Below are positions 52,002 to 60,739 of a stretch of DNA of 64,000 nt, piece by piece. Source of the stretch: Xenophilus arseniciresistens (GTDB lineage: Bacteria; Pseudomonadota; Gammaproteobacteria; Burkholderiales; Burkholderiaceae_C); NCBI RefSeq assembly GCF_028023875.1, contig NZ_JAQIPB010000011.1:120242-184241 (forward strand), read 5' to 3'. The notes under the pieces were generated by a model that was not told the DNA's origin, made no database searches, and saw only the letters and a list, made by a program, of their open reading frames with translations. A program made the position numbers and the translations under genes. Numbering within the stretch: the stretch's first letter is position 1; each line of letters starts with the position of its first letter.

Positions 52002-52538
52002 ATGCGTGAGCTGGATACTGACCGTTTGTCCTATGGCCGCCGTTCTTTCATGGGCCTGGGGACCGCGGTGCTGCTGGGTGGCGCGGGGCTGGCTGGGTGC
52101 TCGAGCCCGCCCAAGCCGGTGACCACGCCGGTGTCTCTGCAGCTGGTTGGTGCCGCCGACATGAACCCCGATGCCCGCGGCCGGGCCTCGCCGCTGGCGG
52201 TGCGGGTGTATGCGCTGAAGACCTCTGCGCCTTTTGATGCGGCCGACTTCTTCGCGCTGTTCGAAAAGGACCAGGCCACGCTGGGTGCCGAACTGGTCCA
52301 CAAGGAAGAGGCGCTGCTGCGCCCTGGTGCCAGCCATCCGCTGAAGTTCGTGCTGCCGGCCGATGCGAAGGCGCTGGCCTTCCTGGCCGCCTACCGCGAT
52401 CTGGAGCGTGCGCGCTGGCGCGAAGTGCGCGCCCTGCAGCCCGGGCAACCGGTGAACTGGCAGGTGAACTTCGGCGCACGGCAGATCCGCATTGATGCCC
52501 CGGCCGCGCCGGCGGCACCCGCGCGCGCCGGCGGCTGA
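52002..52538 (+). CDS. tssJ: T6SS outer-membrane lipoprotein TssJ
   Basis: A 178-residue lipoprotein with lipobox GLAGC (Cys33), a DUF2861-like transthyretin fold (VSLQLVGAADMNPDARGRAS, LAVRVYALKTSAPFDAADFF) and the loop AAYRDLERARWREV that contacts TssM. The signal region contains YGRRSFMGLG, a twin-arginine-like motif directly before the hydrophobic core, so Tat export is possible. It is divergent from tssA and tail-to-tail with the TssM-like gene, 23 bases apart. Confidence 0.93.
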   Translation: MRELDTDRLSYGRRSFMGLGTAVLLGGAGLAGCSSPPKPVTTPVSLQLVGAADMNPDARGRASPLAVRVYALKTSAPFDAADFFALFEKDQATLGAELVHKEEALLRPGASHPLKFVLPADAKALAFLAAYRDLERARWREVRALQPGQPVNWQVNFGARQIRIDAPAAPAAPARAGG

Positions 52539-52561
52539 GCGGCTGCCGGCGTCTCAGGCCC

Positions 52562-53599
52562 TCAGTTCACGCGCGCGTCGGAGGCGTTCAGAAAGCGCTC
52601 GAAGAGGTCGGCCAGAAAGGCCGGCTGGGGCGCCGACGCCGTGAAGTACAGCCCCTGCAGCCGCGGGCCCGTGCCGGCCTGCAGGGCCAGCGCCTGCTCC
52701 AGCCGGTGCAGGCCCGGCGTGAGTGCCAGCAGGGCTTCCGCAAATCGATGGATGTCATGGCGTTCGCGGGCCTGGCTGGAGCGCGCCATCAGGCCCAGCC
52801 GCCAGGCATGCAGCGCTGGCTGCCAGGTGTCGTGGGCGGCCTGCCAGGGCTGCGGCACGGGCTCGGGCGGGGCGCGCCAGCCGAAGGCCTGCTGCAGGAC
52901 GGGGGCGGGCGTGGCGGCGCGCACGGTGCCGTAGCCCGGCAGGTCCTGCAGGCCCGTGACCAGCAGGTACAGCGGCAGCCGCGGGCTGAGCAGGGTGGCG
53001 CTCTCATGCGCGCGCCGGGCCAGCAGTTGCATGAGGGTTTCGGCCACCTTGGGGTCGGCGCGCAGCAGAGCCACGCTGATGCACAGCACCATGCCTTCGA
53101 GCGGTCGCTGGGGTTGCGTCTGGGCCAGCGTGCGCAGCGCGTGCAGCCACAGAAGGTCCTGCTGGGCCTCGGGCGGTGGTGCGGGCGGGCAGACCTCGAT
53201 GGCCACCTGCTGCGGCAGCCACCACCAGCGCCAGAAGGGCTCTTCGTCGGCCACGCGGGCTTCCTTCACCGGTCCCTCGGGCGCCACGGCCGACAGCAGT
53301 GCGGGCAGCGCCGAGGCAGCGTCGCCCACCCACAGCAGCCGGGGCAGCGCGTGGTGGGGCGGGTGGGGCAGCGGCTGCCAGGTGGTCTCCAGATCCGCGG
53401 GCGTGGTGATGGCCGCGCGCAGGGCGCGCACGCTGGGTGCAGAGGCGGTCTGCCCCCGCCGACGCGCGGCCGTCAGGCGTTCATGCCAGCGCCGCCAGCG
53501 GATCAGCGCGCCCAGCCAGCCTTCGCGCCAGGCCAGCCAGCCCAAGAGGGCGATGCCAGCGCCCATGGCTCCCAGACCTGCCAGGCCGATCTCGTTCAT
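52562..53599 (-). CDS. Degenerate TssM-like protein (nucleotide site lost)
   Basis: A 345-residue protein with one N-terminal membrane helix (LAGLGAMGAGIALLGWLAW, about 6-24). The rest aligns by eye with the cytoplasmic IcmF domain of the tssM at 8497. RPLEGMVLCISVALL corresponds to RPLNGVFLTVSVADLL, and LPLYLLVTGLQDLPGYG to LPVYVLVTKSDLLYGF. LQGLYFTASAPQPAFLADLF corresponds to VRGVYFTSGTQEGS. The Walker A is gone: WVGDAASALPALL (about 90-102) replaces IGAPGSGKTTALV, with leucine in place of lysine, and IDTAG becomes IEVCP. The periplasmic half of TssM is absent. It starts four bases after the stop of the DotU-like gene, so the pair mirrors tssL-tssM. A non-hydrolysing assembly or regulatory partner is inferred. 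Confidence 0.75.
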   Translation of the reverse strand: MNEIGLAGLGAMGAGIALLGWLAWREGWLGALIRWRRWHERLTAARRRGQTASAPSVRALRAAITTPADLETTWQPLPHPPHHALPRLLWVGDAASALPALLSAVAPEGPVKEARVADEEPFWRWWWLPQQVAIEVCPPAPPPEAQQDLLWLHALRTLAQTQPQRPLEGMVLCISVALLRADPKVAETLMQLLARRAHESATLLSPRLPLYLLVTGLQDLPGYGTVRAATPAPVLQQAFGWRAPPEPVPQPWQAAHDTWQPALHAWRLGLMARSSQARERHDIHRFAEALLALTPGLHRLEQALALQAGTGPRLQGLYFTASAPQPAFLADLFERFLNASDARVN

Positions 53600-53603
53600 G
53601 GTG

Positions 53604-55022
53604 TCACCGTTCCCCGGTCTGCAGAAAGAGAAGATCCGCCACCGGGCGGGCGTCCGGGCTGACGGCCGCCAGCGTCTCGCGCAGTCGAAGCAGGTAGTCC
53701 GACGCCAGCTCGTAAGGTGGCGGCTCGGTGCTGGCCGGCACGCCGCTGGCGGGCAGGGCCACGGCAGTGATCAGCACCGTGCCGAAGGGCGGGCTCACCA
53801 GCCAGCTCGAAGGCAGGTCTTCGCCCAGCCGCACCGTCTGGCCGGCACTGAAAGGCACCCGGCGCTGGCCCTGCGCTCGCAGGTGCAGCACGGCACCGTC
53901 GGCCGTGTAGTAGTCGACCCAGACCACGCCCTCGCGTTCCGGCGTGCGCAGTTGCAGCACCACGCTCTGGCCCTCGCGCAGCACGCCGTCGTGCGCGGAA
54001 GGGGCCTCCAGCGCCATGGGCTGGCGCGATCGCGCATTGCGCAGCTGGTGGGCCTGCAGGATGTCCACGACTTCGCAGTAGGGCCAGGGGCGCAGCTGCA
54101 GCGACAGTTCGGTGGGCGTGGCGCCGGCCAGCGCGCCGATCTCCTGGCGCACCTGCGCCAGGGTGCCCGCGGAGGGCACGAAGCCGTTGACGCGCAGCAC
54201 GCCGTCGGCCGCCTGCTCGGCGTTCAGGACGGCGCAGGCGTGGCGCTGCAACTGCTCGTTGGCCTGCATCGCCAGCGTGCGCGCCTGCGCTGCCGGGGGC
54301 GCCAGTTGCTGGGCCATCCACGCGCCCACGGGCACCAGGATCAGCAGCAAGGCGACCAGCAGCGGCCATCGCCAGGCGCGCCGGTCGCGCTGCGGTGCCG
54401 CGGCCGGCGCGCGGGGCACGGTATAGGGCTGGGCGCACAGGCGGGGCCGGGGCAGTTGCAGCTCCAGCAGCGGCTGCGGCAGTTGCGCCGCATGCAGCGC
54501 GCGCAGCTTGGCCAGCTCGCCCGCGCCGTTCTGGCCTTCGAAGTAGTACTGGCCCTGGAAGCCGATGGCCAGCAGGTACCAATAAAGTTCGCGCAGTTCG
54601 CCCTGGTCGGACTGCAGCGCGGACAGGTGGTGGAAGAACTCGGTGGCGGCATTGGTGGAGTTGAACCACAGCAGCTGCAGCGGGGCGATGGCATCGGCCC
54701 AGTCGCGGCGCCGGCCGGCCACCTCGTCGAACCAGGCCGTCAGCGCGAAGGCGGCCGAATCCACGTCCGCGGCAGACTTGCCCTGCGCGCGCGCGGCCGT
54801 GTTGGCGCGCTCCAGCAGCCGCCGCATGCGCTGCTGGGCCTCGGCTCCGGTGGACTCGACCGGCGCATCCGGGTCCTGGGCATCGATGGCCAGACCGAAT
54901 CCGATGGCGGCTGCGTAGAAACTGAACAGGCGAGGGGCAACGGTCACTGGGGCGGTCTCTGCAGGCACGGGCCCCTGCGGCGGGATGGATGCCACGGTGG
55001 TGCTGCGTTGGGTCCGCGGCAT
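53604..55022 (-). CDS. Second DotU/TssL-like protein fused to a DUF4384-like domain
   Basis: A 472-residue membrane protein. The DotU/IcmH part (about 25-190) has RLFSFYAAAIGFGLAIDAQD, AAFALTAWFDEVAGRRRDWA and ELRELYWYLLAIGFQGQYYF. One membrane helix follows (WPLLVALLLILVPVGAWMA, about 226-245). The periplasmic part starts with a BON-like stretch (VLRVNGFVPSAGTLAQVRQE) and ends in a DUF4384-like sandwich (GQSVVLQLRTPEREGVVWVD, TVLITAVALPASG), not the OmpA domain of the main TssL. The start at ATG 55022 follows a GAAGA site. DUF4384 also occurs at the end of the PpkA-type kinase here. A sensory variant of the membrane complex is inferred. Confidence 0.78.
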   Translation of the reverse strand: MPRTQRSTTVASIPPQGPVPAETAPVTVAPRLFSFYAAAIGFGLAIDAQDPDAPVESTGAEAQQRMRRLLERANTAARAQGKSAADVDSAAFALTAWFDEVAGRRRDWADAIAPLQLLWFNSTNAATEFFHHLSALQSDQGELRELYWYLLAIGFQGQYYFEGQNGAGELAKLRALHAAQLPQPLLELQLPRPRLCAQPYTVPRAPAAAPQRDRRAWRWPLLVALLLILVPVGAWMAQQLAPPAAQARTLAMQANEQLQRHACAVLNAEQAADGVLRVNGFVPSAGTLAQVRQEIGALAGATPTELSLQLRPWPYCEVVDILQAHQLRNARSRQPMALEAPSAHDGVLREGQSVVLQLRTPEREGVVWVDYYTADGAVLHLRAQGQRRVPFSAGQTVRLGEDLPSSWLVSPPFGTVLITAVALPASGVPASTEPPPYELASDYLLRLRETLAAVSPDARPVADLLFLQTGER

Positions 55023-55151
55023 TCTTCGGCGCGGGCCTCGCTCGCCGCCATACCGCTTGGGCTCTATGTCCTTCGGGAAGGTGCCTTGCTGCGGGAGCGG
55101 ATCACGGCTATCTTCCGGGGCGTTTCGAATGCGCCGCGGCGCCATCCACCC

Positions 55152-55823
55152 ATGAAAATCCTGATCGCCGATGACCACCGGCTCGTCATCGAGGCGGTGA
55201 AGGCCAAACTCTCCGAACTGCAGAGCGACATCGAGTTCCTGCTCGCCATGAACGTGGATGAGCTTTTTGCAGTCGCTGCAGATGACCTCGATCTGGCCCT
55301 GATCGACCTGAACATTCCGGGTGCCGAAGGGCATTCGCACATCGACGAGCTGCGGCGCCGCCACCCGGCCGTGCCGGTGATCGTGCTGTCCGGCTATGAA
55401 GACCCGGCCATCATGCGCGCGGTGCTCGACCGCGGCGTGCTGGGCTTCATCCCGAAGGCCTATTCGCCCGACGTGATGCTGTCGGCGGTGCGCCTGGTGC
55501 TGGCCGGCGGCGCCTATGTGCCGCCGATGCTGCTGTCGGGCCTGTCTGTGGCGCCGGGCGCCGCGGCCGCGACCGGCACGGCAGGGCCCGCGCGCACCGC
55601 GGGGGGGGCGCCCACGCTGGAGCATCTTCGCAAGGTGCTGACCGAGCGCCAGGTGGAAGTGCTGCAACTGCTGTCGCAAGGCAAGCCCAACAAGCTCATC
55701 GGCCGCAGCCTGGGCATCAGCGAAGGCACGGTCAAGATCCACCTGGCGGCCATCTTCCGGGCGCTCAACGTGCGCAACCGCACCGAGGCCGTGGTGGCGG
55801 CCCAGTCGCTGACCGAAGTCTGA
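55152..55823 (+). CDS. LuxR/NarL-type response regulator
   Basis: A 223-residue regulator. The receiver domain starts MKILIADDHRLVIEAVKAKL, with phospho-Asp52 in ALIDLNIPG and the conserved VIVLSGYEDP and GFIPKAYSPD. A Gly/Ala linker joins the C-terminal LuxR helix-turn-helix, LTERQVEVLQLLSQGKPNKL and SEGTVKIHLAAIFRALNV. No kinase gene is adjacent; the hybrid kinase at 1334 or a distant one could be the partner. It is divergent from the DotU-like gene (129 bases between starts), so it may control this end of the T6SS cluster. That is inference from position. Confidence 0.88.
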   Translation: MKILIADDHRLVIEAVKAKLSELQSDIEFLLAMNVDELFAVAADDLDLALIDLNIPGAEGHSHIDELRRRHPAVPVIVLSGYEDPAIMRAVLDRGVLGFIPKAYSPDVMLSAVRLVLAGGAYVPPMLLSGLSVAPGAAAATGTAGPARTAGGAPTLEHLRKVLTERQVEVLQLLSQGKPNKLIGRSLGISEGTVKIHLAAIFRALNVRNRTEAVVAAQSLTEV

Positions 55824-55864
55824 GCCTGAGCCGGCCGCTCGCCTGCCGGCGCGACAATGCCGGC

Positions 55865-56569
55865 GTGACTTCCTCTTCTGCTTCCCACCTTCCTTCGCTT
55901 TCCTGCTTCGACGCGGCCATCATCGACCTCGATGGCACGCTGGTCGACACCCTCGGCGATTTCGTTGCGGCCCTGGGCGGCATGCTGGCCGACCTGCAAC
56001 TGCCGCAGGTGCAGGCCCAGGCGGTGTCGGCGATGGTGGGCAAGGGCTCCGAGCACCTGATCCGCAGCGTGCTGGCCCATGTGGGCGCATCGGACGAAGC
56101 GGCGCTGTACGAGCGGGCCTGGCAGCGCTACCAGCATCACTACCTCCGGGTCAACGGCCAGCATTCGCAGGTCTACGGCGGCGTGATCGAGGGGCTGGAC
56201 GCGTTGCGCGCACGCGGTCTGCGCCTGGCCTGCCTGACCAACAAGCCGCGCGACTTTGCCCGGCCCCTGCTGGCTGCCAAGAAGCTGGACAGCTACTTTG
56301 AACAGGTCTTCGGTGGCGACGATTTCGCGCGCAAGAAGCCCGACCCGCTGCCGCTGCTCAAGACCTGCGAGGCCCTGGGCAGCGCGTCCGAACGCACGCT
56401 CATGATCGGCGACTCCAGCAACGACGCGCGCGCCGCGCGGGCCGCCGGCTGCCCCGTGGTGCTGGTGAGCTACGGCTACAACCATGGCGAGCCCGTGCAT
56501 GGCGTGGACGCCGATGGCTTCATCGACGCGCTCAGCGAACTGGCCGGGCGGGGCGAGCCGCGCTGCTGA
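55865..56569 (+). CDS. gph: Phosphoglycolate phosphatase (HAD family)
   Basis: A 234-residue HAD phosphatase that removes phosphate from 2-phosphoglycolate. HAD motif I is IIDLDGTLVDTLGDF, motif II GLRLACLTNKPRDFA, motif III lies around ARKKPDPLPLL and motif IV is LMIGDSSNDARAARAAGCP. The start is GTG at 55865, where the coding pattern begins 41 bases after the regulator stop; no ATG exists near it. Gph upstream of trpE is a common betaproteobacterial order. Confidence 0.9.
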   Translation: MTSSSASHLPSLSCFDAAIIDLDGTLVDTLGDFVAALGGMLADLQLPQVQAQAVSAMVGKGSEHLIRSVLAHVGASDEAALYERAWQRYQHHYLRVNGQHSQVYGGVIEGLDALRARGLRLACLTNKPRDFARPLLAAKKLDSYFEQVFGGDDFARKKPDPLPLLKTCEALGSASERTLMIGDSSNDARAARAAGCPVVLVSYGYNHGEPVHGVDADGFIDALSELAGRGEPRC

Positions 56570-56646
56570 CGGCCTCGGGCCTTCAGGCATGCCGCGTGCC
56601 GCATCGCTGGGCTACACTGGCTGTTCCATGTTTGTTCATCACGTCC

Positions 56647-56765
56647 ATCAGACAGGCCTAGGGAGCCGGGGAGCCTGGCCCTGGCGTAAGCCTGCGTCCA
56701 CAGCTGTCTGATTGCACGGCGCCGGCCGTGCGCCCGTGGTTCGCGGCCAACGCCCGCCGCGAACC
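56647..56765 (+). promoter_or_regulatory. Structured leader upstream of trpE
   Basis: The 258-base gap before trpE holds three stems in a row. ATCAGACAG (56647-56655) pairs with CTGTCTGAT (56704-56712). GCACGGC (56714-56720) pairs with GCCGTGC (56725-56731) over a four-base loop. GGTTCGCGG (56738-56746) pairs with CCGCGAACC (56757-56765). All three are perfect matches. No T-run and no tryptophan-rich leader peptide were found, so it is not a classical trp attenuator; it could be a protein- or ligand-controlled leader or a small RNA. Confidence 0.5.
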
Positions 56766-56827
56766 GAACCCGTGAATGATGATGAACGCAGGTGCGCCCA
56801 CTTTCAGCGCCTGCCCATGGAGAACCC

Positions 56828-58336
56828 GTGATCACTGAACTCGAATTCAAGAGTCTGTCCGCGCAGGGCTACAACCGCATCCCCCTGATCGTCGAGGCCT
56901 TTGCGGACCTCGAAACCCCGCTGTCGCTGTACCTCAAGCTGGCCTATTCCAGTGGCCCGCAGGGCGGCAGGCTGAGCTTCCTGCTCGAGTCCGTGGTGGG
57001 CGGCGAGCGCTTCGGCCGCTACAGCTTCATCGGCCTGCCCGCGCGCACCCTGCTGCGCGCCAGCGGCTTCGGCGCCGCGGCGCGCACCGAGGTGGTCACC
57101 GATGGCCGCGTGGTGGAGACGGCCGAAGGCAATCCGCTGGATTTCATCGAGGCGTACCAGAAGCGCTTCAAGGTCGCGCTGCGTCCCGGCCTGCCGCGCT
57201 TTTGCGGCGGCCTGGCCGGCTACTTCGGCTACGACGCCGTGCGCTACATGGAAAAGAAGCTCGAGGCCAGCTGCCCGCCCGACCAGTTGGGCTGCCCCGA
57301 CATCCTGCTGCTGCAATGCGAGGAACTGGCCGTCATCGACAACCTCTCGGGCAAGCTCTACCTGATCGTCTACGCAGACCCGCAGCAGAGCGAGGCCTAT
57401 GCCAAGGCCAAGCGCCGGCTGCGCGAACTCAAGGACCAGCTGCGCTATTCGGTCAGCGCGCCTCAAGTGAAGCCCACGCAGGCGCATGCCCCCGAGCGAC
57501 CCTTCGCCAAGGCCGACTACCTGCGCGCCGTGGAGCGGGCCAAGGAACTGATCGCCGCGGGCGACTTCATGCAGGTGCAGGTGGGCCAGCGCATCAGCAA
57601 GCGCTACACCGAATCGCCGCTGTCGCTGTACCGCGCGCTGCGCTCGCTCAACCCCAGCCCCTACATGTACTACTACGACATGGGCGACCACCATGTCGTG
57701 GGCGCTTCGCCCGAGATTCTGGTGCGCCAGGAGGTGATCGAGACCGGCGAGCAGAAGGTCACGATCCGTCCGCTGGCCGGCACGCGGCCGCGCGGCGCGT
57801 CCATCGAGCTGGACAAGGCCGCCGAGGTCGAACTCGTGAACGACCCCAAGGAGCGCGCCGAGCATGTGATGCTGATCGACCTGGCGCGCAACGACATCGG
57901 CCGCATCGCCAAGACCGGCACCGTGAAGGTGACCGAAGCCTTCGCCGTGGAGCGCTACAGCCACGTGATGCACATCGTCAGCAACGTCGAAGGCATCCTG
58001 AAGGACGGCATGAGCAACATGGATGTGCTGCGCGCCACCTTCCCTGCCGGCACGCTCACGGGCGCGCCCAAGGTCCATGCCATGGAGCTGATCGACCAGC
58101 TCGAGCCCACCAAGCGGGGGCTGTATGGCGGCGCCTGCGGCTACATCAGCTATGCGGGCGACATGGACGTGGCCATTGCCATCCGCACCGGCGTGGTCAA
58201 GGACCAGACCCTGCACGTGCAGGCCGCGGCCGGCGTGGTGGCCGACTCCGTGCCCGAGCTGGAATGGAAGGAGACCGAGGCCAAGGCGCGGGCGCTGCTG
58301 CGCGCCGCTGAACTGGTGGAAGAAGGCCTGGAGTAG
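56828..58336 (+). CDS. trpE: Anthranilate synthase component I
   Basis: TrpE, with TrpG, converts chorismate and glutamine to anthranilate, the first step of tryptophan synthesis. The start is the GTG at 56828, preceded by GGAG and giving [20 protein letters not shown]; an upstream in-frame GTG at 56792 lacks support. The 502-residue protein has the feedback-site region ([19 protein letters not shown]), [58 protein letters not shown] and [20 protein letters not shown]. trpG begins four bases after its stop. Confidence 0.97.
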   Translation: MITELEFKSLSAQGYNRIPLIVEAFADLETPLSLYLKLAYSSGPQGGRLSFLLESVVGGERFGRYSFIGLPARTLLRASGFGAAARTEVVTDGRVVETAEGNPLDFIEAYQKRFKVALRPGLPRFCGGLAGYFGYDAVRYMEKKLEASCPPDQLGCPDILLLQCEELAVIDNLSGKLYLIVYADPQQSEAYAKAKRRLRELKDQLRYSVSAPQVKPTQAHAPERPFAKADYLRAVERAKELIAAGDFMQVQVGQRISKRYTESPLSLYRALRSLNPSPYMYYYDMGDHHVVGASPEILVRQEVIETGEQKVTIRPLAGTRPRGASIELDKAAEVELVNDPKERAEHVMLIDLARNDIGRIAKTGTVKVTEAFAVERYSHVMHIVSNVEGILKDGMSNMDVLRATFPAGTLTGAPKVHAMELIDQLEPTKRGLYGGACGYISYAGDMDVAIAIRTGVVKDQTLHVQAAAGVVADSVPELEWKETEAKARALLRAAELVEEGLE

Positions 58337-58340
58337 AAAG

Positions 58341-58928
58341 ATGACCAAGCTCTTGATGATCGACAACTACGACAGCTTCACCTTCAACATCGTCCAGTAC
58401 TTTGGCGAGCTGGGGGCCGAGGTGGAAGTGCTGCGCAATGACGAAGTCGACGTGGCCGGCATCGGCGAGCGCATCGCCGCCGGCGTCACGCGGCTGGTGA
58501 TCTCGCCCGGGCCGTGCTCGCCGACCGAGGCGGGCGTGTCGGTGCCCGCGATCCAGGCCTTTGCCGGCAAGCTGCCCATCCTGGGCGTGTGCCTGGGCCA
58601 CCAGAGCATCGGCGCGGCCTTTGGCGGCCGGATCGTGCGGGCGCAGCAGCTCATGCATGGCAAGGTGAGCCAGATCACGACCACGCGCGAAGGCGTGTTC
58701 GCGGGCCTGCCCGAGCGCTTCACCGTCAATCGCTACCACTCGCTGGCCATCGAGCGCGCGAGCTGCCCCGAGGCGCTGGCCGTCACGGCCTGGACGGACG
58801 ACGGCGAAATCATGGGCGTGCGGCACACCGGCTTTGCGCATGCGGTGCGCATCGAAGGTGTGCAGTTCCACCCCGAATCCATCCTGACCGAGCATGGCCA
58901 TGCCATGCTGCAGAACTTTCTGAACTGA
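58341..58928 (+). CDS. trpG: Anthranilate synthase component II (glutamine amidotransferase)
   Basis: A 195-residue class I glutamine amidotransferase supplying ammonia to TrpE. Features are [32 protein letters not shown], the nucleophile loop [15 protein letters not shown] and the His-Glu pair in [13 protein letters not shown]. The protein may also serve folate synthesis (PabA), as in many bacteria. It sits four bases after trpE. Confidence 0.97.
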   Translation: MTKLLMIDNYDSFTFNIVQYFGELGAEVEVLRNDEVDVAGIGERIAAGVTRLVISPGPCSPTEAGVSVPAIQAFAGKLPILGVCLGHQSIGAAFGGRIVRAQQLMHGKVSQITTTREGVFAGLPERFTVNRYHSLAIERASCPEALAVTAWTDDGEIMGVRHTGFAHAVRIEGVQFHPESILTEHGHAMLQNFLN

Positions 58929-58941
58929 GCCGGGGCGAGCG

Positions 58942-60006
58942 ATGAGCACAGGCCAACAGACAACCGCACTGGTCGACCTGCGCAGCGACACCGTCACGCA
59001 GCCAACCGCCGCCATGCGTGCGGCCATGCTGGCCGCGCCGCTGGGCGACGACGTGTTCGGCGGCGACCCGTCGGTCAATGCGCTGCAGTCGCAGATCGCC
59101 GGCCTGCTGGGCTTCGAGGCCGCGCTGTTCATGCCCACCGGCACGCAGAGCAACCTCTGCGCCATCCTCGCGCACTGCGGGCGCGGCGACGAATACATCG
59201 TGGGCCAGCAGCAGCACTGCTACCGCTGGGAAGGCGGGGGCGCCGCGGTGCTGGGCAGCGTGCAACCGCAGCCCATCGAACATGCGCCCGACGGCAGCCT
59301 GCCGCTGGCGCGCATCGAGGCCGAGATCAAGCCCGACGATGCGCACTTTGCGCGCACGCGGCTGCTGGCACTGGAAAACACGCTGGGCGGCAAGCTGCTG
59401 CCCTTCGACTACGTGCAGGCGGCCACGCAACTGGCCGCCGACAAGGGCCTGCTGCGCCACCTGGATGGCGCGCGCCTGTTCAATGCCGCCACGGCCCAGG
59501 CCGAGGCGCTGGGCACCGATGTGTATGACGAAGCCAGGCGCATCGCGCAATGCTTCGACAGCGTCTCGGTGTGCTTCAGCAAGGGCCTGGGCGCGCCGGT
59601 GGGCTCGGCCCTGTGCGGCTCGCGCGAGTTCATCTTGCGCGCGCACCGCGTGCGCAAGATGGCCGGCGGCGGCATGCGCCAGGCCGGCGTGCTGGCGGCT
59701 GCCGCGTCGCATGCGCTGGAGCACCATGTGCGGCGCCTGCGCGACGACCATGCGCTCGCACGCCAACTGGCGCAAGGCCTGGCCGGCATTCCCGCGTTGC
59801 GCGTGGAGCCGCCGCAAAGCAACATCGTCTTCGTCGATCTGCAAGGCCAGGCCGCCGACCAGGGCGCGGCGCTGCTGGCGCATCTGCAGTCGCAGGGCAT
59901 CCTGGCGACGGGGCTGTACCGGTTGCGCTTCGTCACGCATCTGGATGCGGATGCGGACGGCGTGGCGCGCGCCGTGGCAGCCATCCGCGGCTTCTTCGCG
60001 CGCTGA
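58942..60006 (+). CDS. ltaE: Low-specificity L-threonine aldolase
   Basis: A 354-residue PLP enzyme that splits L-threonine or allo-threonine into glycine and acetaldehyde. Seen are [58 protein letters not shown] and the PLP-lysine Lys214 in [17 protein letters not shown]. It lies inside the trp cluster between trpG and the exporter gene, 13 bases after trpG, so it is probably co-transcribed with it. It has no direct role in tryptophan synthesis. Confidence 0.94.
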   Translation: MSTGQQTTALVDLRSDTVTQPTAAMRAAMLAAPLGDDVFGGDPSVNALQSQIAGLLGFEAALFMPTGTQSNLCAILAHCGRGDEYIVGQQQHCYRWEGGGAAVLGSVQPQPIEHAPDGSLPLARIEAEIKPDDAHFARTRLLALENTLGGKLLPFDYVQAATQLAADKGLLRHLDGARLFNAATAQAEALGTDVYDEARRIAQCFDSVSVCFSKGLGAPVGSALCGSREFILRAHRVRKMAGGGMRQAGVLAAAASHALEHHVRRLRDDHALARQLAQGLAGIPALRVEPPQSNIVFVDLQGQAADQGAALLAHLQSQGILATGLYRLRFVTHLDADADGVARAVAAIRGFFAR

Positions 60007-60035
60007 TCCCTCACTGCATCCAAGACGGACTGAGC

Positions 60036-60719
60036 ATGCCAGACACTCCTCAACTGCTGGCTTTCGTGATGGCCGGCCTGCTGCTGAATCTGACGCCCGG
60101 CGTGGACGTGTTCTATGTGGTGAGCAACGCGCTGCGCCAGGGCGTGCGTGCCGGCATCGTGGCCGGCCTGGGCATCGCGGCCGGCTGCATGGTGCACACA
60201 CTGGCGGCGGCGCTGGGCATCAGCGCGCTGATCGCTGCATCGGCCACCGCATTCACGGTGCTCAAGTGGGTGGGCGCCGCCTACCTGCTGTGGATGGGCT
60301 GGGGCATGCTGCGCTCGCGCGGCTCGCTGGACGCCGAGGCCTTCGCCGGTGGTGCGCTGGCGCCCGCGCAGGCGTTGCCACTGCGCGTCGTCTTCGGCCG
60401 GGGCTTTCTGACCAACGTGCTCAACCCCAAGGTGGCGCTGTTCTTCCTGGCTTTCCTGCCGCAGTTCATCGCGCCCGGCACCGCCCACCCGGCATGGGTG
60501 TTCCTGGCGCTGGGGCTGCTGTTCAATGTCAATGGCCTGCTGGTGAGCGCGGGCTGGGCGCTGGCGGCTGCCGTCATCGCGCGGCGGTTGCGTGCCGGCG
60601 GGCCTTCGACGCCACCGGCCGCAGCCCGCGGCCTGCTGTGGGTCGAGCGCGCAGCGGGTCTGCTGATCCTTGTTTTTGGCCTCAAGCTGGCGCTGACCGA
60701 AGCGCCGACCGGCCGCTGA
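60036..60719 (+). CDS. LysE/RhtB-type amino-acid exporter
   Basis: A 227-residue inner-membrane protein with about six helices: [20 protein letters not shown] (with the family's NLTPGPD-like signature), [55 protein letters not shown] and [20 protein letters not shown]. Family members export lysine, threonine, homoserine or other amino acids. The adjacent threonine aldolase hints at threonine or a related amino acid, but the substrate cannot be read from sequence. It lies between ltaE and trpD. Confidence 0.9.
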   Translation: MPDTPQLLAFVMAGLLLNLTPGVDVFYVVSNALRQGVRAGIVAGLGIAAGCMVHTLAAALGISALIAASATAFTVLKWVGAAYLLWMGWGMLRSRGSLDAEAFAGGALAPAQALPLRVVFGRGFLTNVLNPKVALFFLAFLPQFIAPGTAHPAWVFLALGLLFNVNGLLVSAGWALAAAVIARRLRAGGPSTPPAAARGLLWVERAAGLLILVFGLKLALTEAPTGR

Positions 60720-60739
60720 TTTCTCTGGAGCCTGTTCCC

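Noticed and set aside
56613..56618. TACACT as a trpE -10 box.
   Set aside because: No -35 element at an acceptable distance; the nearest TTCAGG is 25 bases away.
56774..56840. Short frame [19 protein letters not shown] as a trp leader peptide.
   Set aside because: It has only one Trp codon, overlaps the trpE start and has no terminator/antiterminator pair after it.
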